Shown here piece by piece: positions 1 to 8,903 of a stretch of DNA of 64,000 nt. A program made the position numbers and the translations under genes. The notes under the pieces were generated by a model. That model made no database searches. It was not told the origin of the DNA and saw only the letters and a list, made by a program, of their open reading frames with translations. Within the stretch, counting starts at the first letter, position 1. Every line of letters starts with the position of its first letter. Source of the DNA: Gottfriedia solisilvae (GTDB taxonomy: Bacteria; Bacillota; Bacilli; Bacillales; Bacillaceae_G); the NCBI RefSeq assembly GCF_002128405.1, contig NZ_NETJ01000004.1, positions 434,001 to 498,000 of the forward strand, written 5' to 3'.

Positions 1-861
1 CTTAGCTAACATTGATCCGACAATGCTTCCAAGCAAGACTCCTGTACCAAATGCAACTCCAATATAGATTAGTAATTCTTCATAGTTATCAGGAGCTAGT
101 TTGTATTTTAAGATGAATGAAGGCATAACTGAAAATCCTCCATTAATGACACCGAATAAGAAAAATCCTGATAAAAGAGACCTTAGTAATGAGTGATTTA
201 AAATGTATACAATTCCTTCTTTAAAATCCTTTAGGACTAATGTAAACTTCAAATCTTTTAAAGTATGGTGACCATTAGGATTTGTAATTTCTTTCGAGAG
301 TTTGGCCACTTGGATAAGCAGCCCAGAAAGGATAAATGATATCGTATCAATGATAATAGCAGCTTCTACTCCCATTTTCCAAAATACAATTGTTCCTATC
401 GCTCCACCAAATAGCATAAATAAACTACTAACTAATTGATTTAAACCTGCCGAGGTTGCATATTGATCCTCCGTTAAAATCCCTTGTAATAGAGAAGACT
501 GCGCAGGTTGAAAAAATTTCGATACACCACTTCTTAAAAAGAGAATACAGAATGATAGAAATATCCAATCTTGCATGATTGTAATTAACAATACTACTGA
601 TAAAAAAGCACTTATATAATCACAGTACATAGCAATTTTCTTACGATTTAACCGATCTGCAAATACACCTACTAAGAAAAATAAAAAAAGCATCGGTAAA
701 GTATACATCAATTCGGTTATCGTCGCATATGAAGGTTGATTAGAAAATTTTCTTAATAAATAAAGCATAAATGCTGTCATACCTACTACGGATCCTAGCT
801 GAGAAGTGAAATTTGCTAAAAATAACCATAAGAAATTACGGTTTTTAAAAATTTGTAACAA
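1..861 (-). CDS. MFS transporter, partial (C-terminus beyond left edge)
   Basis: The gene runs off the left edge, leaving 287 codons of the N-terminal part. The start is TTG at 861-859, behind a strong GGGGGA ribosome-binding site six bases upstream; no ATG fits as well. The first residues are MLQIFKNRNFLWLF, followed by hydrophobic segments and a loop (GVFADRLNRKK) that resembles the motif A loop between membrane segments 2 and 3 of major facilitator transporters. It is probably a proton-driven exporter or permease in the cytoplasmic membrane, but the substrate cannot be inferred. It is divergent from the small gene at 1026. Confidence 0.8.
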   Translation of the reverse strand, partial: MLQIFKNRNFLWLFLANFTSQLGSVVGMTAFMLYLLRKFSNQPSYATITELMYTLPMLFLFFLVGVFADRLNRKKIAMYCDYISAFLSVVLLITIMQDWIFLSFCILFLRSGVSKFFQPAQSSLLQGILTEDQYATSAGLNQLVSSLFMLFGGAIGTIVFWKMGVEAAIIIDTISFILSGLLIQVAKLSKEITNPNGHHTLKDLKFTLVLKDFKEGIVYILNHSLLRSLLSGFFLFGVINGGFSVMPSFILKYKLAPDNYEELLIYIGVAFGTGVLLGSIVGSMLAK

Positions 862-1025
862 CTTAAGTCCCCCTTTTTACGCCCTTATTAATTATATACT
901 AAATTTTCAGAATAAAAAGCGCGATTATTGTCGGACTTTCTTTAACTTTTCGCATAATCTTTTCCATAATCAACCAAAATAATAAATGTCATACAATTGC
1001 ATCGTGTTGACAAGGAGTTGATAAA

Positions 1026-1283
1026 TTGAAGATATTTTTCATTTTTTTATGTTTATTCGTATTAACAATGGGTTTACTGGCAGGTATTGATTTAATTCAG
1101 GGCACAAGTTTTTCTGAAATGTGGAGCTATATCCTAATTAGTAAAACGGAGTTGGTTGGTGAGGATTATGTGGTGATCTTTTTATTTACTGTTCCGTTTG
1201 CAGTCGCAAATGCATTACTTAAATATTTGAATAAGAAAAAAATGAAAAACCGAGCAAAAAACCCACAAAATTCAACAAGTTAA
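1026..1283 (+). CDS. Small two-helix membrane protein, unknown function
   Basis: I do not recognise this 85-residue protein. It begins at TTG, eight bases after an AAGGAG ribosome-binding site, which supports translation despite the small size. Residues 2-23 and about 45-65 are hydrophobic and likely membrane-spanning. The C-terminus is strongly basic (NKKKMKNRAK), so it should face the cytoplasm. It is divergent from the MFS gene and ends just before a bidirectional terminator shared with the germination operon. Stand-alone; no functional context is visible. Confidence 0.65.
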   Translation: MKIFFIFLCLFVLTMGLLAGIDLIQGTSFSEMWSYILISKTELVGEDYVVIFLFTVPFAVANALLKYLNKKKMKNRAKNPQNSTS

Positions 1284-1296
1284 AAAATCATCAAAA

Positions 1297-1328
1297 AACA
1301 GCTTAGTTATTTTCTAAGCTGTTTTTTT
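1297..1328. terminator. Bidirectional terminator
   Basis: Perfect 10-bp stem (AACAGCTTAG paired with CTAAGCTGTT) with a 7-base loop, followed by a T run on the plus strand and, on the minus strand, by the complement of an A run. It can end both the small plus-strand gene and the convergent germination operon, whose last codons overlap the hairpin. Confidence 0.85.
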
Positions 1329-2421
1329 CTTTACCTTTTTTCTGTATGATTGCAATCACTAGCAAAGCAATTGGAATAATAATTTGAAGTGGGACATGTA
1401 AATAGTATGGAACAACATCTAATCCTTCTTTATAATGTTCTAAGTAATTAGGAGCCATCCAAACCGAACTGACAACGATGATAACTGCAATTGGGTAGGT
1501 TAATACATCTCTTTTCTTCACCCTGAATAAATCAGATGCACCGATCACTGCACAAAAAAAGAAGACCGCAACTTTTATAAATCCACCTAAAACCATGACG
1601 ATTACAATTAATGAATCAAGTCTTTGAATGAAATTAGCAATGTTTATATAACTAACGGCTGTTAAAATAGGATAAGTTGTCCTACCTAATACATCCACTC
1701 CTAAAATCATTATGTTAATAAGTGTCAAGGTTGTCAGTAAAAATCCTGCAAATATCATCGCAGCCATACCAACCTTTATTGCGAGCTCAGGTTTTCTTAA
1801 ATGTGGCATCAGCATAGTTAACGTAATAATTTCACCAAAAGGAAATGTTACGGTTAATGGGAAAGCAGCTTGTAAAACTGGTTTCCATCCATCTTCTAAA
1901 ACTGGTCTTAAATTATTGATGTGAAATAACTTTCCAACAAGCTCAAATCCTACTACTACTAAGATAATTAACATGATTATATAAAACGAAAATTCATTCA
2001 CTCTTCCAAATGTTTCAAATCCTTTATATACAGCATACATAACTAAAAAACTCATTAATATGCCAATTGATATCAGTGATGTTGCGTTGTAAAGTGAAAT
2101 GACTAATAACTCCTCAAAATCACGTAGAACTCGACCAGCAATATAAATAAAGTAAATAGTATAAATTAAAGCAAGGAGTATTCCTGCATATTTTCCTAAA
2201 ATTTTTTGGATATAGTGAGTAAACGGTAAGTCGGGGTACATTTCATATAACTTAATATAAATATAAAACAACAGACAGCCCATGAAAAATGCAATAATTA
2301 AGCTGATCCAAGCGTCTTGCTTTGCATCTGTTGCCAAACCAATTAAAGATGAACTTCCAATTTCAAATAAAACGATCATACAAAAAAATTGAAAGCCACT
2401 TATAGATAATTTACGGTTCAT
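1303..2421 (-). CDS. GerAB/GerKB-type germinant receptor permease subunit
   Basis: Encodes 372 residues with about ten hydrophobic helices, as in the B subunit of GerA-type spore germinant receptors. That subunit belongs to the APC amino-acid transporter superfamily and binds germinant in the spore inner membrane. The N-terminus (KLSISGFQFFCMIVLFEIGSS) is typical of the family. An AGAAGG ribosome-binding site precedes the ATG. It is the last gene of a three-gene operon in A-C-B order, the arrangement of B. subtilis gerK. Germinant specificity cannot be read from sequence. Expression in the forespore under sigma-G is expected from the family, not seen here. Confidence 0.9.
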   Translation of the reverse strand: MNRKLSISGFQFFCMIVLFEIGSSSLIGLATDAKQDAWISLIIAFFMGCLLFYIYIKLYEMYPDLPFTHYIQKILGKYAGILLALIYTIYFIYIAGRVLRDFEELLVISLYNATSLISIGILMSFLVMYAVYKGFETFGRVNEFSFYIIMLIILVVVGFELVGKLFHINNLRPVLEDGWKPVLQAAFPLTVTFPFGEIITLTMLMPHLRKPELAIKVGMAAMIFAGFLLTTLTLINIMILGVDVLGRTTYPILTAVSYINIANFIQRLDSLIVIVMVLGGFIKVAVFFFCAVIGASDLFRVKKRDVLTYPIAVIIVVSSVWMAPNYLEHYKEGLDVVPYYLHVPLQIIIPIALLVIAIIQKKGKEKNSLENN

Positions 2422-2436
2422 CTTATTACCTTCTTT

Positions 2437-3618
2437 TTAATATGGGTATGTTCGCTTTCTCATACCTACATTGTTGATTTGTACGTCTACAGTTACTTTG
2501 AATTTTGCTTTCTGAAATACTTTATTCCAATCTTTTTCATGTTTTTTGAAGGCCTTTGGGTCATTTATATGAAATTTTTCACCAAAGCCGAAAACATCGC
2601 CACCTAGTTTCTGTGCTTGAGTTAAGCCATCTAAGATCATTTGTCTAACGACTTTTTCACTATCCTTTTCATATTTATCAAGTGTTTTCGCCTTATCAAA
2701 GTCATCATTACATAGCACTTCATCAATATGACCAATCGACTTTACTTTTACATGAATATTCGGTATTCCTTTTTTCATTTTTACATCTGTTTTTGTTTTC
2801 ACACGAGTCACTTCCATTGAATCATATCTTTGTTTTTTACATTGGATTTGAAGATTTGTTTCTTTAATTAAATTATCTACAAATTGGACTGATCTTGCTG
2901 GTGGGCCATCAAGCCACCCTACTAATTTTCCTTTTCTAAATACACCCATTCCATTTATGACAGCATATGTTGATTTTACTTTCTCAGTATTCGCTAATGA
3001 TTCTGATTCTGGTGTCTCATACGCTAACGTTACACCGTTAATGGTTGGTTCACGTCCTGGACTTGAGATAGCTGAAATGACTTCCCTCATTTGAGTTTCA
3101 TGATTTTCCCCTAACAGACTAGAGGTATTTTGAATTTTTCCTGTAATTGATTTAGCAGGAAGTTTATCAAGTGGTGGTATGTTATTTAACACTCGATAAA
3201 CACTATCTTTTCTAGCAATAATGACCGGTATATTTACACGGATTTTCGAATCCCTCTCAAATACATCAAAAATCCAATTTAATGATTCTTCTCTGGCTAA
3301 AGTTTCGCCAATAGCTACAAGTGCTACATGAGAGTAAATATTTGGCCTTGAAACTCTTTTTGTCACTTTACGGGCTGCCTCTGAAATTGTTCTTCCCGTT
3401 TCGACTAGAGAAATAATCGGAATCCCTTGTGCGCCTGTTTGGGTAGCAATTGCATTTGGGTTAATGATTTGAACAATCATTTCATACTCTTTTGTTTTAG
3501 GAATATAATCTAAGCCCATTGCGACAACGATTGATAATCCATTTAATTCTCTATAATTTGAACATCCACTTAACAGTAGCATCACAATAAGAACAAACAT
3601 ACATAATTTCTTCTTCAT
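2437..3618 (-). CDS. GerAC/GerKC-type germinant receptor lipoprotein
   Basis: Encodes 393 residues. A signal peptide ends in a lipobox (LLSGC, Cys19), so the mature protein should be lipid-anchored to the outer face of the spore inner membrane. The following NYRELNGLSIVVAMGLDY stretch is characteristic of Ger(x)C proteins. It lies three bases after the A subunit gene and 15 bases before the B subunit gene, so the three are co-transcribed. The C subunit is needed for receptor function; its precise biochemical role is not known for the family. Confidence 0.92.
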   Translation of the reverse strand: MKKKLCMFVLIVMLLLSGCSNYRELNGLSIVVAMGLDYIPKTKEYEMIVQIINPNAIATQTGAQGIPIISLVETGRTISEAARKVTKRVSRPNIYSHVALVAIGETLAREESLNWIFDVFERDSKIRVNIPVIIARKDSVYRVLNNIPPLDKLPAKSITGKIQNTSSLLGENHETQMREVISAISSPGREPTINGVTLAYETPESESLANTEKVKSTYAVINGMGVFRKGKLVGWLDGPPARSVQFVDNLIKETNLQIQCKKQRYDSMEVTRVKTKTDVKMKKGIPNIHVKVKSIGHIDEVLCNDDFDKAKTLDKYEKDSEKVVRQMILDGLTQAQKLGGDVFGFGEKFHINDPKAFKKHEKDWNKVFQKAKFKVTVDVQINNVGMRKRTYPY

Positions 3619-3621
3619 GGT

Positions 3622-5145
3622 TTATTCCCCATTACTTTGTTCTTTAATTGTTTTTGTATTACCTTGAGAAGGAACAACTAAAATTGTATCCTTCTGACTA
3701 CTTAAACGAAACGGTGCGAACGGCGCAAAATAAGGCTCCCCAAAAGAACGTAAGCTACACATATGCATTAAAATAATTAATCCACCAATTAATATGCCAA
3801 ACAAGCCTATATAAGCTGCAGCTATTAATAATATAAATCTTAGAATCCTTGCTGCAATTGACATGTTGTAGTACGGGATTGTAAAACTCGCAATGGCAGT
3901 GATTGATACAATGATAACCATCGATGCTGATACGAATCCGGCTTGAACTGCGGCTTGCCCTAAAATCAATGCCCCAACAATAGAGAGTGCCTGACCAACC
4001 GCTCTAGGCATTCGAATACCAGCTTCACGCAATACTTCAAAAACCATTTCCATCCCGATTGCTTCAACAATGGCAGGTAAAGGAACACCTTCCCGTTGTG
4101 CGGCTAAACTTACTAATAATACAGTTGGAATAACCGCTTGGTGAAAGGAAGTAATTGCAATAAATATTGCGGGTGCAAATAAGGCAACCCAGAAAGATAT
4201 ATATCGTAAAGTCCTTAAAAAAGTACCAATATATGAGCTTTGATAGTAGTCTTCTGGAGATTGAAAAAACTGTGTAAAAGTCGCCGGTAACACTAATACA
4301 AACGGTGTACCCGCAGTAAAAATCGCGACCCGCCCTTCAAGCAAATTCCCAACTACTGCATCAGGTCTTTCTGTATGTAGCATTGTTGGAAAAATGGTCT
4401 TTTGGTCGTTTTGAATATAATTTTCTATATAACTTGACTCAAGAATCTCATCAACATTTATTGCCTCTAGACGATGATTTACTTCTTTTAATAAATTCTC
4501 ATCAACAACACCTTTTATATACATGATTTCAACATCTGTTCTTGTGATTTCACCTATTTTCATTGATTCAATACGAAGAGCTGGATGTTGGATCCGATTT
4601 CGAATGAGCGAAGTGTTAGTACGTAAGCTCTCTGTGAAGCTATCTTTTGGTCCTCTAATAACTGTTTGAGTAGAAGGTTCCGAAATACTTCTAGATTGAA
4701 CCATTTTCGTACACGCAACTAAGAAGTTCGTATCATGATCTAAAAGAATGATTGTGTCACCAAGGAGTAGCGCTGATAAGAGATTCGTATAACTTGATTG
4801 AGATTTTAAAGTAGAAACAGAGATGATACTCTTTAAACCATTTTCTAAATCTGATAAAGACAAGTATGTTTCTTTTTCTGTATTAATTTTTACGATTTTT
4901 TCCACGATACCTTCATTGACCAATTGCTCATTCGAAATTCCATCAATATGAATAACTGCAAAAGAATACTGCATCCCTTCCCCAATTGATTCATGTCTTA
5001 TCATCAAATCAGAACTGTCGCCAAAATCTTCCTTAATTCGTTTTATATTTTCTATAATATCCTTACTTAAGGAACGAGATATATTATTTTGAAATGGTAT
5101 TTTCTTATTAGTTGCTGCACTGTTAGTTTCTTTATAATTAAACAT
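3622..5145 (-). CDS. GerAA/GerKA-type germinant receptor subunit A
   Basis: Encodes 507 residues, close to the 480-540 usual for GerA A-subunits. The first 270 or so residues are hydrophilic and cytosolic; the C-terminal half holds about five membrane helices, with the conserved proline/glycine-rich stretch FTAGTPFVLVLPATFTQFF before them. With the lipoprotein and permease genes downstream it forms a complete receptor operon. First gene of the operon; the ribosome-binding site is a modest GGTGG seven bases from ATG. The tail ends in a hydrophilic segment with lysine and glutamine. Confidence 0.92.
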   Translation of the reverse strand: MFNYKETNSAATNKKIPFQNNISRSLSKDIIENIKRIKEDFGDSSDLMIRHESIGEGMQYSFAVIHIDGISNEQLVNEGIVEKIVKINTEKETYLSLSDLENGLKSIISVSTLKSQSSYTNLLSALLLGDTIILLDHDTNFLVACTKMVQSRSISEPSTQTVIRGPKDSFTESLRTNTSLIRNRIQHPALRIESMKIGEITRTDVEIMYIKGVVDENLLKEVNHRLEAINVDEILESSYIENYIQNDQKTIFPTMLHTERPDAVVGNLLEGRVAIFTAGTPFVLVLPATFTQFFQSPEDYYQSSYIGTFLRTLRYISFWVALFAPAIFIAITSFHQAVIPTVLLVSLAAQREGVPLPAIVEAIGMEMVFEVLREAGIRMPRAVGQALSIVGALILGQAAVQAGFVSASMVIIVSITAIASFTIPYYNMSIAARILRFILLIAAAYIGLFGILIGGLIILMHMCSLRSFGEPYFAPFAPFRLSSQKDTILVVPSQGNTKTIKEQSNGE

Positions 5146-5275
5146 TAGTTACCACCGTCCATAATTTTTATGGCTTTATATTTCTATACTTTTTCCAAAT
5201 TCTTTCATTTCATGTATTGATTTCTAACCATAAGAATTTACAACATGTTCTAATTAGACTTTTTGGCATAAAAAT

Positions 5276-5307
5276 AACCCTTGCTACATGTTGATGTAAC
5301 AAGGGTT
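5276..5307 (-). terminator. Terminator after ugd
   Basis: Stem AACCCTTG...CAAGGGTT extended inwards by TACAT/ATGTA, with a T-rich tail on the minus strand (positions 5271-5275 and below). It lies 23 bases after the ugd stop codon and before the germination operon. Confidence 0.85.
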
Positions 5308-5329
5308 GTTTAATTTTTTTGACTGCATC

Positions 5330-6664
5330 CTATAGCTTCTGTGCAATTTGCAAATTGACATTAACTGGTTTTCGGCCGATTGAATAATATTGTATGTTCG
5401 TATTTTGAACTTCTTCTAAATTAAAACAATTTCGCCCATCAAATATAAGTGGCTGCTTCATTCTTGTTTCAAATTGGCTGAGTTCCGCTTGAACAATTTC
5501 ATTCCATTCAGTTACGATTAGTGCGGCATCTTGATTCGAAATTGCTTCATATAAATCATTGGAATACTTCACTGAATCTCCAAACTCTCTGTTTACTTCT
5601 GGTAGAGCGATTGGATCATATACAGTGATAATAGCTCCGGCTTTTAAAAACTCTTTGATCAAAGCAATAGAGGGTGCATGGCGAATATCATTTGTATTTG
5701 GTTTAAAGCTAGCTCCTAAAATAGCTATTTGCTTATCTTTCAATGAGCCAAAATATAGTTTTGCTAATTCATATAATTTCAATTGCTGATAATCATTTAT
5801 ATCAATGACTGATTTAAGAAGTTTTAATTCTAATCCTTCCAATGCCGAGCTTTTTACCAATGCTGAAGTATCCTTAGGAAAACAAGATCCTCCAAATCCA
5901 ATACCTGCATTTAAAAATTGAGATCCGATACGGCGGTCAAGACCCATTCCATGAGCAACTTGTTCAACATCAGCACCGACCGCTTCACAAATTGAAGAAA
6001 TTTCATTTATAAAACTAATTTTTGTAGCTAAAAAAGCATTAGAAGCATATTTAATCATTTCAGCACTTCGAACACTTGTTACGAAAATTGGCAGATTGAA
6101 TGACTTATATAATTCCGATACGTAAGATGCAGACTGAGGATGGTCTGCACCGATGACAATACGATCTCCGTGGAAAATATCGTGTAAGGCTGATCCCTCT
6201 CTTAAAAATTCAGGGTTTGATACAACATCTATTTTGAGTTGAGGATGTGCAAATTCTTTCAAAATTTGTTTTACAACCTCATTCGTCCCAACAGGTACAG
6301 TACTTTTAATGACCACGACTAGATCTTTTGAAGCATTAATTGCTATATCTTTTGCCACTTCTTTTAAATATGTTAGATTGGCAGTACCATCTGGTAATTC
6401 TGGGGTACCTACTGCAATAAAGATAACATCCGCTTTACGATAGGCTTGATTAATATTTGTTGTAAATTCAATCCGCTCTTGCATGATACTCTCCAATAAA
6501 GCTTCTTGTAGACCTGGTTCATAAATAGGACATATGCCTTTTTGAAGTAAATTGATTTTACTTTCATCAATATCAACGCATGTTACCTTAAAACCAATTG
6601 TCGCAAATGAAACACCTGTGGCAAGACCAACGTAACCTGTACCAGCAACAATAATTTGCTTCAT
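5330..6664 (-). CDS. ugd: UDP-glucose 6-dehydrogenase
   Basis: Encodes 444 residues. It oxidises UDP-glucose to UDP-glucuronate with two NAD+, supplying acidic polysaccharide or teichuronic acid synthesis. The N-terminal Rossmann motif GTGYVG is at residues 8-13 and the catalytic cysteine is Cys261 in the signature FGGSCFPKD. The ATG at 6664 is preferred over a TTG 30 bases upstream because it starts the conserved MKQIIVAGTGYVG and follows a GGATGGGG ribosome-binding site. No polysaccharide gene cluster surrounds it; only a short unexplained open frame lies directly upstream. B. subtilis tuaD and ywqF are equivalents. Confidence 0.95.
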   Translation of the reverse strand: MKQIIVAGTGYVGLATGVSFATIGFKVTCVDIDESKINLLQKGICPIYEPGLQEALLESIMQERIEFTTNINQAYRKADVIFIAVGTPELPDGTANLTYLKEVAKDIAINASKDLVVVIKSTVPVGTNEVVKQILKEFAHPQLKIDVVSNPEFLREGSALHDIFHGDRIVIGADHPQSASYVSELYKSFNLPIFVTSVRSAEMIKYASNAFLATKISFINEISSICEAVGADVEQVAHGMGLDRRIGSQFLNAGIGFGGSCFPKDTSALVKSSALEGLELKLLKSVIDINDYQQLKLYELAKLYFGSLKDKQIAILGASFKPNTNDIRHAPSIALIKEFLKAGAIITVYDPIALPEVNREFGDSVKYSNDLYEAISNQDAALIVTEWNEIVQAELSQFETRMKQPLIFDGRNCFNLEEVQNTNIQYYSIGRKPVNVNLQIAQKL

Positions 6665-6690
6665 GCCCCATCCCCATCCTATATCATTAA

Positions 6691-6882
6691 TCAATTTGAA
6701 CTGTTTTTTGATACCTGTTTATGACTTACTACTTCTTCAAGAAATTGAATCAAATCGTGTTTAAATTCTTCACTATCCATCGCAAAATTAATTACCCTAA
6801 GGGTTTGCTCTAGCTCAAATGCATAATCGTCCCCAATAAAGTATGTTTTACCACAGTTCAATCCTCGAGATGTGTTTGGTAC
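6691..6882 (-). pseudogene. Gene remnant: 63-codon open frame without a proper start
   Basis: The minus strand from 6882 to 6691 is open for 63 codons and reads as ordinary protein (for example GLNCGKTYFIGDDYAFELEQ, then IQFLEEVVSHK), rich in charged residues and with normal codon use. It begins directly after an in-frame stop at 6885-6883, with no ATG and no usable ribosome-binding site, and stops 27 bases before ugd. It may be the C-terminal relic of a gene once co-transcribed with ugd, perhaps a glycosyltransferase. I cannot assign the family. Confidence 0.4.
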
Positions 6883-7060
6883 TTAAATTTATGAACACGC
6901 TACCCCTAACATCACTAATTTACAGATCATTTAACCAATCTTTACAATTTCTGAATCAGAAAAACTTTACATATATCCTTCTTTATTAGGTATTTAACTA
7001 CCTTCAAGTTCATCTATTCTTTACAAAACTCAAACATAGGAATTACAATTCAAATAAAAA

Positions 7061-7086
7061 AATCTCAAGCAAAATTGCTTGAGATT
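7061..7086. terminator. Second hairpin downstream of mbl
   Basis: Perfect inverted repeat AATCTCAAGCAA/TTGCTTGAGATT with a two-base loop; on the minus strand it is followed by a T run (7054-7060). It lies 98 bases beyond mbl and may act as a back-up terminator. Between it and the ugd region (6883-7060) I see only AT-rich sequence. Confidence 0.7.
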
Positions 7087-7149
7087 AATAACAACTAAAA
7101 AAGGATTTTATATTAGGGAGATTATGGTTCTGGATAATTTCTCAAAAAA

Positions 7150-7173
7150 AATCTCGGGCATAGGCCCGAGATT
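7150..7173 (-). terminator. Terminator after mbl
   Basis: Ten-bp GC-rich stem (AATCTCGGGC/GCCCGAGATT) with a four-base loop, followed on the minus strand by eight consecutive T. It starts 10 bases after the mbl stop codon. Confidence 0.92.
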
Positions 7174-7183
7174 TTAGAATATA

Positions 7184-8185
7184 TTATTTTAAATAACGAC
7201 TAGGAATTTTATCAATGTTTTCAAGCATGATACCAGTACCTACCGCTACACATTGCATTGGATCTTCAGCAATAAAAACTGGAACTTTTAATTCTTCAGC
7301 TAGTAAAGTATCAATACCATGAAGAAGTGCTCCACCACCTGTTAAGATAACTCCACGATCAATAATATCAGCAGATAACTCTGGCGGTGTACGTTCTAAA
7401 ACAGTTTTTGCAGCTTGTACAATTAAGTAAACTGGTTCACTTAAAGCACGTTGAATTTCATCAGAATACACAGTAATTGTACGAGGTAGACCAGTTACCA
7501 TATCACGTCCACGAATATCGATTGATTCATTTCGTGCACCTGGGAAAACTGTTCCTACTTCAATTTTAATTTGTTCAGCAGTACGCTCACCAATTAGCAG
7601 TTTATACTCACGTTTAATATAGTTTAAAATCTCCATATCAAACTTGTCCCCTGCCATTTTAATTGAAGAGGCGGTGACGATATCTCCCATAGACAATACA
7701 GCAATATCGGTTGTCCCACCGCCAATATCAATTACCATGTTACCGCTCGGTTGGAATATATCCATTCCAGCTCCAATTGCCGCAACTTTTGGTTCTTCCT
7801 CTAAATAAACTTGTTTACCACCGCTTTTTTCAGCAGCTTCACGAATTGCTTTTTGTTCAACAGACGTAATGTTTGTTGGACAACAAATCAAAATACGCGG
7901 TTTTGACATAAACCCTTTTACATCTAATTTATTAATAAAATAACGTAGCATTGCTTCTGTAATATCAAAGTCAGCAATAACACCGTCTTTCAACGGACGA
8001 ATTGCAACAATATTACCAGGTGTACGACCTACCATGCGGCTTGCTTCTTCACCTACTGCTAACACTTTTCCGCTATTACGTTCAATTGCAACTACAGAAG
8101 GCTCGTTTAAAACGATTCCTTTACCTTTTACATGTATTAAGACATTGGCTGTACCAAGATCTATCCCGATATCCTTAGAAAACAT
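7184..8185 (-). CDS. mbl: MreB-like cell-shape protein Mbl
   Basis: Encodes 333 residues of bacterial actin. It forms membrane-associated filaments that move with the cell-wall elongation machinery. Actin-fold nucleotide-binding motifs are visible: DIGIDLGTANVLIHVKG at the N-terminus, VIDIGGGTTDIAVLS, and GVILTGGGALLHGID near the C-terminus. The start at 8185 (MFSKDIG) follows an AAGGAGG site; an upstream in-frame ATG would add 11 non-conserved residues. Position directly after spoIIID is the B. subtilis order and distinguishes it from mreB and mreBH. Confidence 0.95.
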   Translation of the reverse strand: MFSKDIGIDLGTANVLIHVKGKGIVLNEPSVVAIERNSGKVLAVGEEASRMVGRTPGNIVAIRPLKDGVIADFDITEAMLRYFINKLDVKGFMSKPRILICCPTNITSVEQKAIREAAEKSGGKQVYLEEEPKVAAIGAGMDIFQPSGNMVIDIGGGTTDIAVLSMGDIVTASSIKMAGDKFDMEILNYIKREYKLLIGERTAEQIKIEVGTVFPGARNESIDIRGRDMVTGLPRTITVYSDEIQRALSEPVYLIVQAAKTVLERTPPELSADIIDRGVILTGGGALLHGIDTLLAEELKVPVFIAEDPMQCVAVGTGIMLENIDKIPSRYLK

Positions 8186-8342
8186 TCTTTTTGGCTCCTC
8201 CTTATTCACTATACTCATGAGCAGTTCCGAATACGTGTTATACCAAAATATAATTTTACCATAAAAGGCTGCTTTTAGTAATTAATTTATTGTGAACAGG
8301 AGGTTAAATATTTCTAATTTTGTTTTCAAGGCTCGCCAATCC

Positions 8343-8612
8343 CTATTTTATAACCTTTTCAACGTCTTCTTTTTGATACTTTTGCTTTGTTGCTTCTCCA
8401 CCGCGTAAATGACGAATTGATTTGTGATAATCTAATATTTCTTTTACCTCATTTGCCAAATCTGGATTAATTTCCGGAAGGCGTTCTGTTAAATCTTTGT
8501 GTACTGTACTTTTTGACACACCAAATTCTTTTGCAATTACACGTACTGTTTTCTTCGTCTCCACGATATATTTCCCTATCTTGATTGTTCTCTCTTTGAT
8601 GTAATCGTGCAC
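8343..8612 (-). CDS. spoIIID: Sporulation transcription factor SpoIIID
   Basis: Encodes 89 residues. It is the mother-cell DNA-binding protein that represses or activates many sigma-E genes and helps turn on sigK. The helix-turn-helix is in VRVIAKEFGVSKSTVHKDL, and the sequence is nearly identical to the B. subtilis protein over the first 80 residues. The real start is GTG at 8612-8610, five bases after GAGGAGGAG; the open frame continues 43 codons upstream without homology. The last residues diverge (KYQKEDVEKVIK), as usual in this family. Followed by mbl 157 bases on. Confidence 0.96.
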   Translation of the reverse strand: MHDYIKERTIKIGKYIVETKKTVRVIAKEFGVSKSTVHKDLTERLPEINPDLANEVKEILDYHKSIRHLRGGEATKQKYQKEDVEKVIK

Positions 8613-8832
8613 ACTACTCTCCTCCTCGAATTGGATGTGAGAAGCGTGAAATGAGACTCGTTTTGACTGACTAAGCTGCTCTTTTTCCTGCTCTGACTGA
8701 CCTGCTGAGGTACATTTATTTTGACTAGGTAGAAAATCCACGATCCCTCACCTCAAACACCTCTTTGATGGGTTTATAACATTGTATTAGCAAAAGCTTA
8801 TAACTATGCACAATTGTCAGAAAAAAACAAGC

Positions 8833-8870
8833 GCCCAACACATATGGGATCTGAATCCCCTGTGTTGGGC
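8833..8870 (-). terminator. Terminator after spoIIQ
   Basis: Ten-bp stem GCCCAACACA/TGTGTTGGGC with an inner GGGATC/GATCCC-like helix in the loop; on the minus strand a T-rich tail (TTGTTTTTTT) follows. It lies 34 bases beyond the spoIIQ stop. Confidence 0.9.
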
Positions 8871-8903
8871 ACTTTGTGAATTACTTATAAATCATTCTTT
8901 AAT

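Noticed and set aside
7124-7177. A 17-codon plus-strand open frame with an AGGGAG-like site
   Set aside because: It runs through the mbl terminator hairpin, on the opposite strand; the match to a ribosome-binding site is likely chance.
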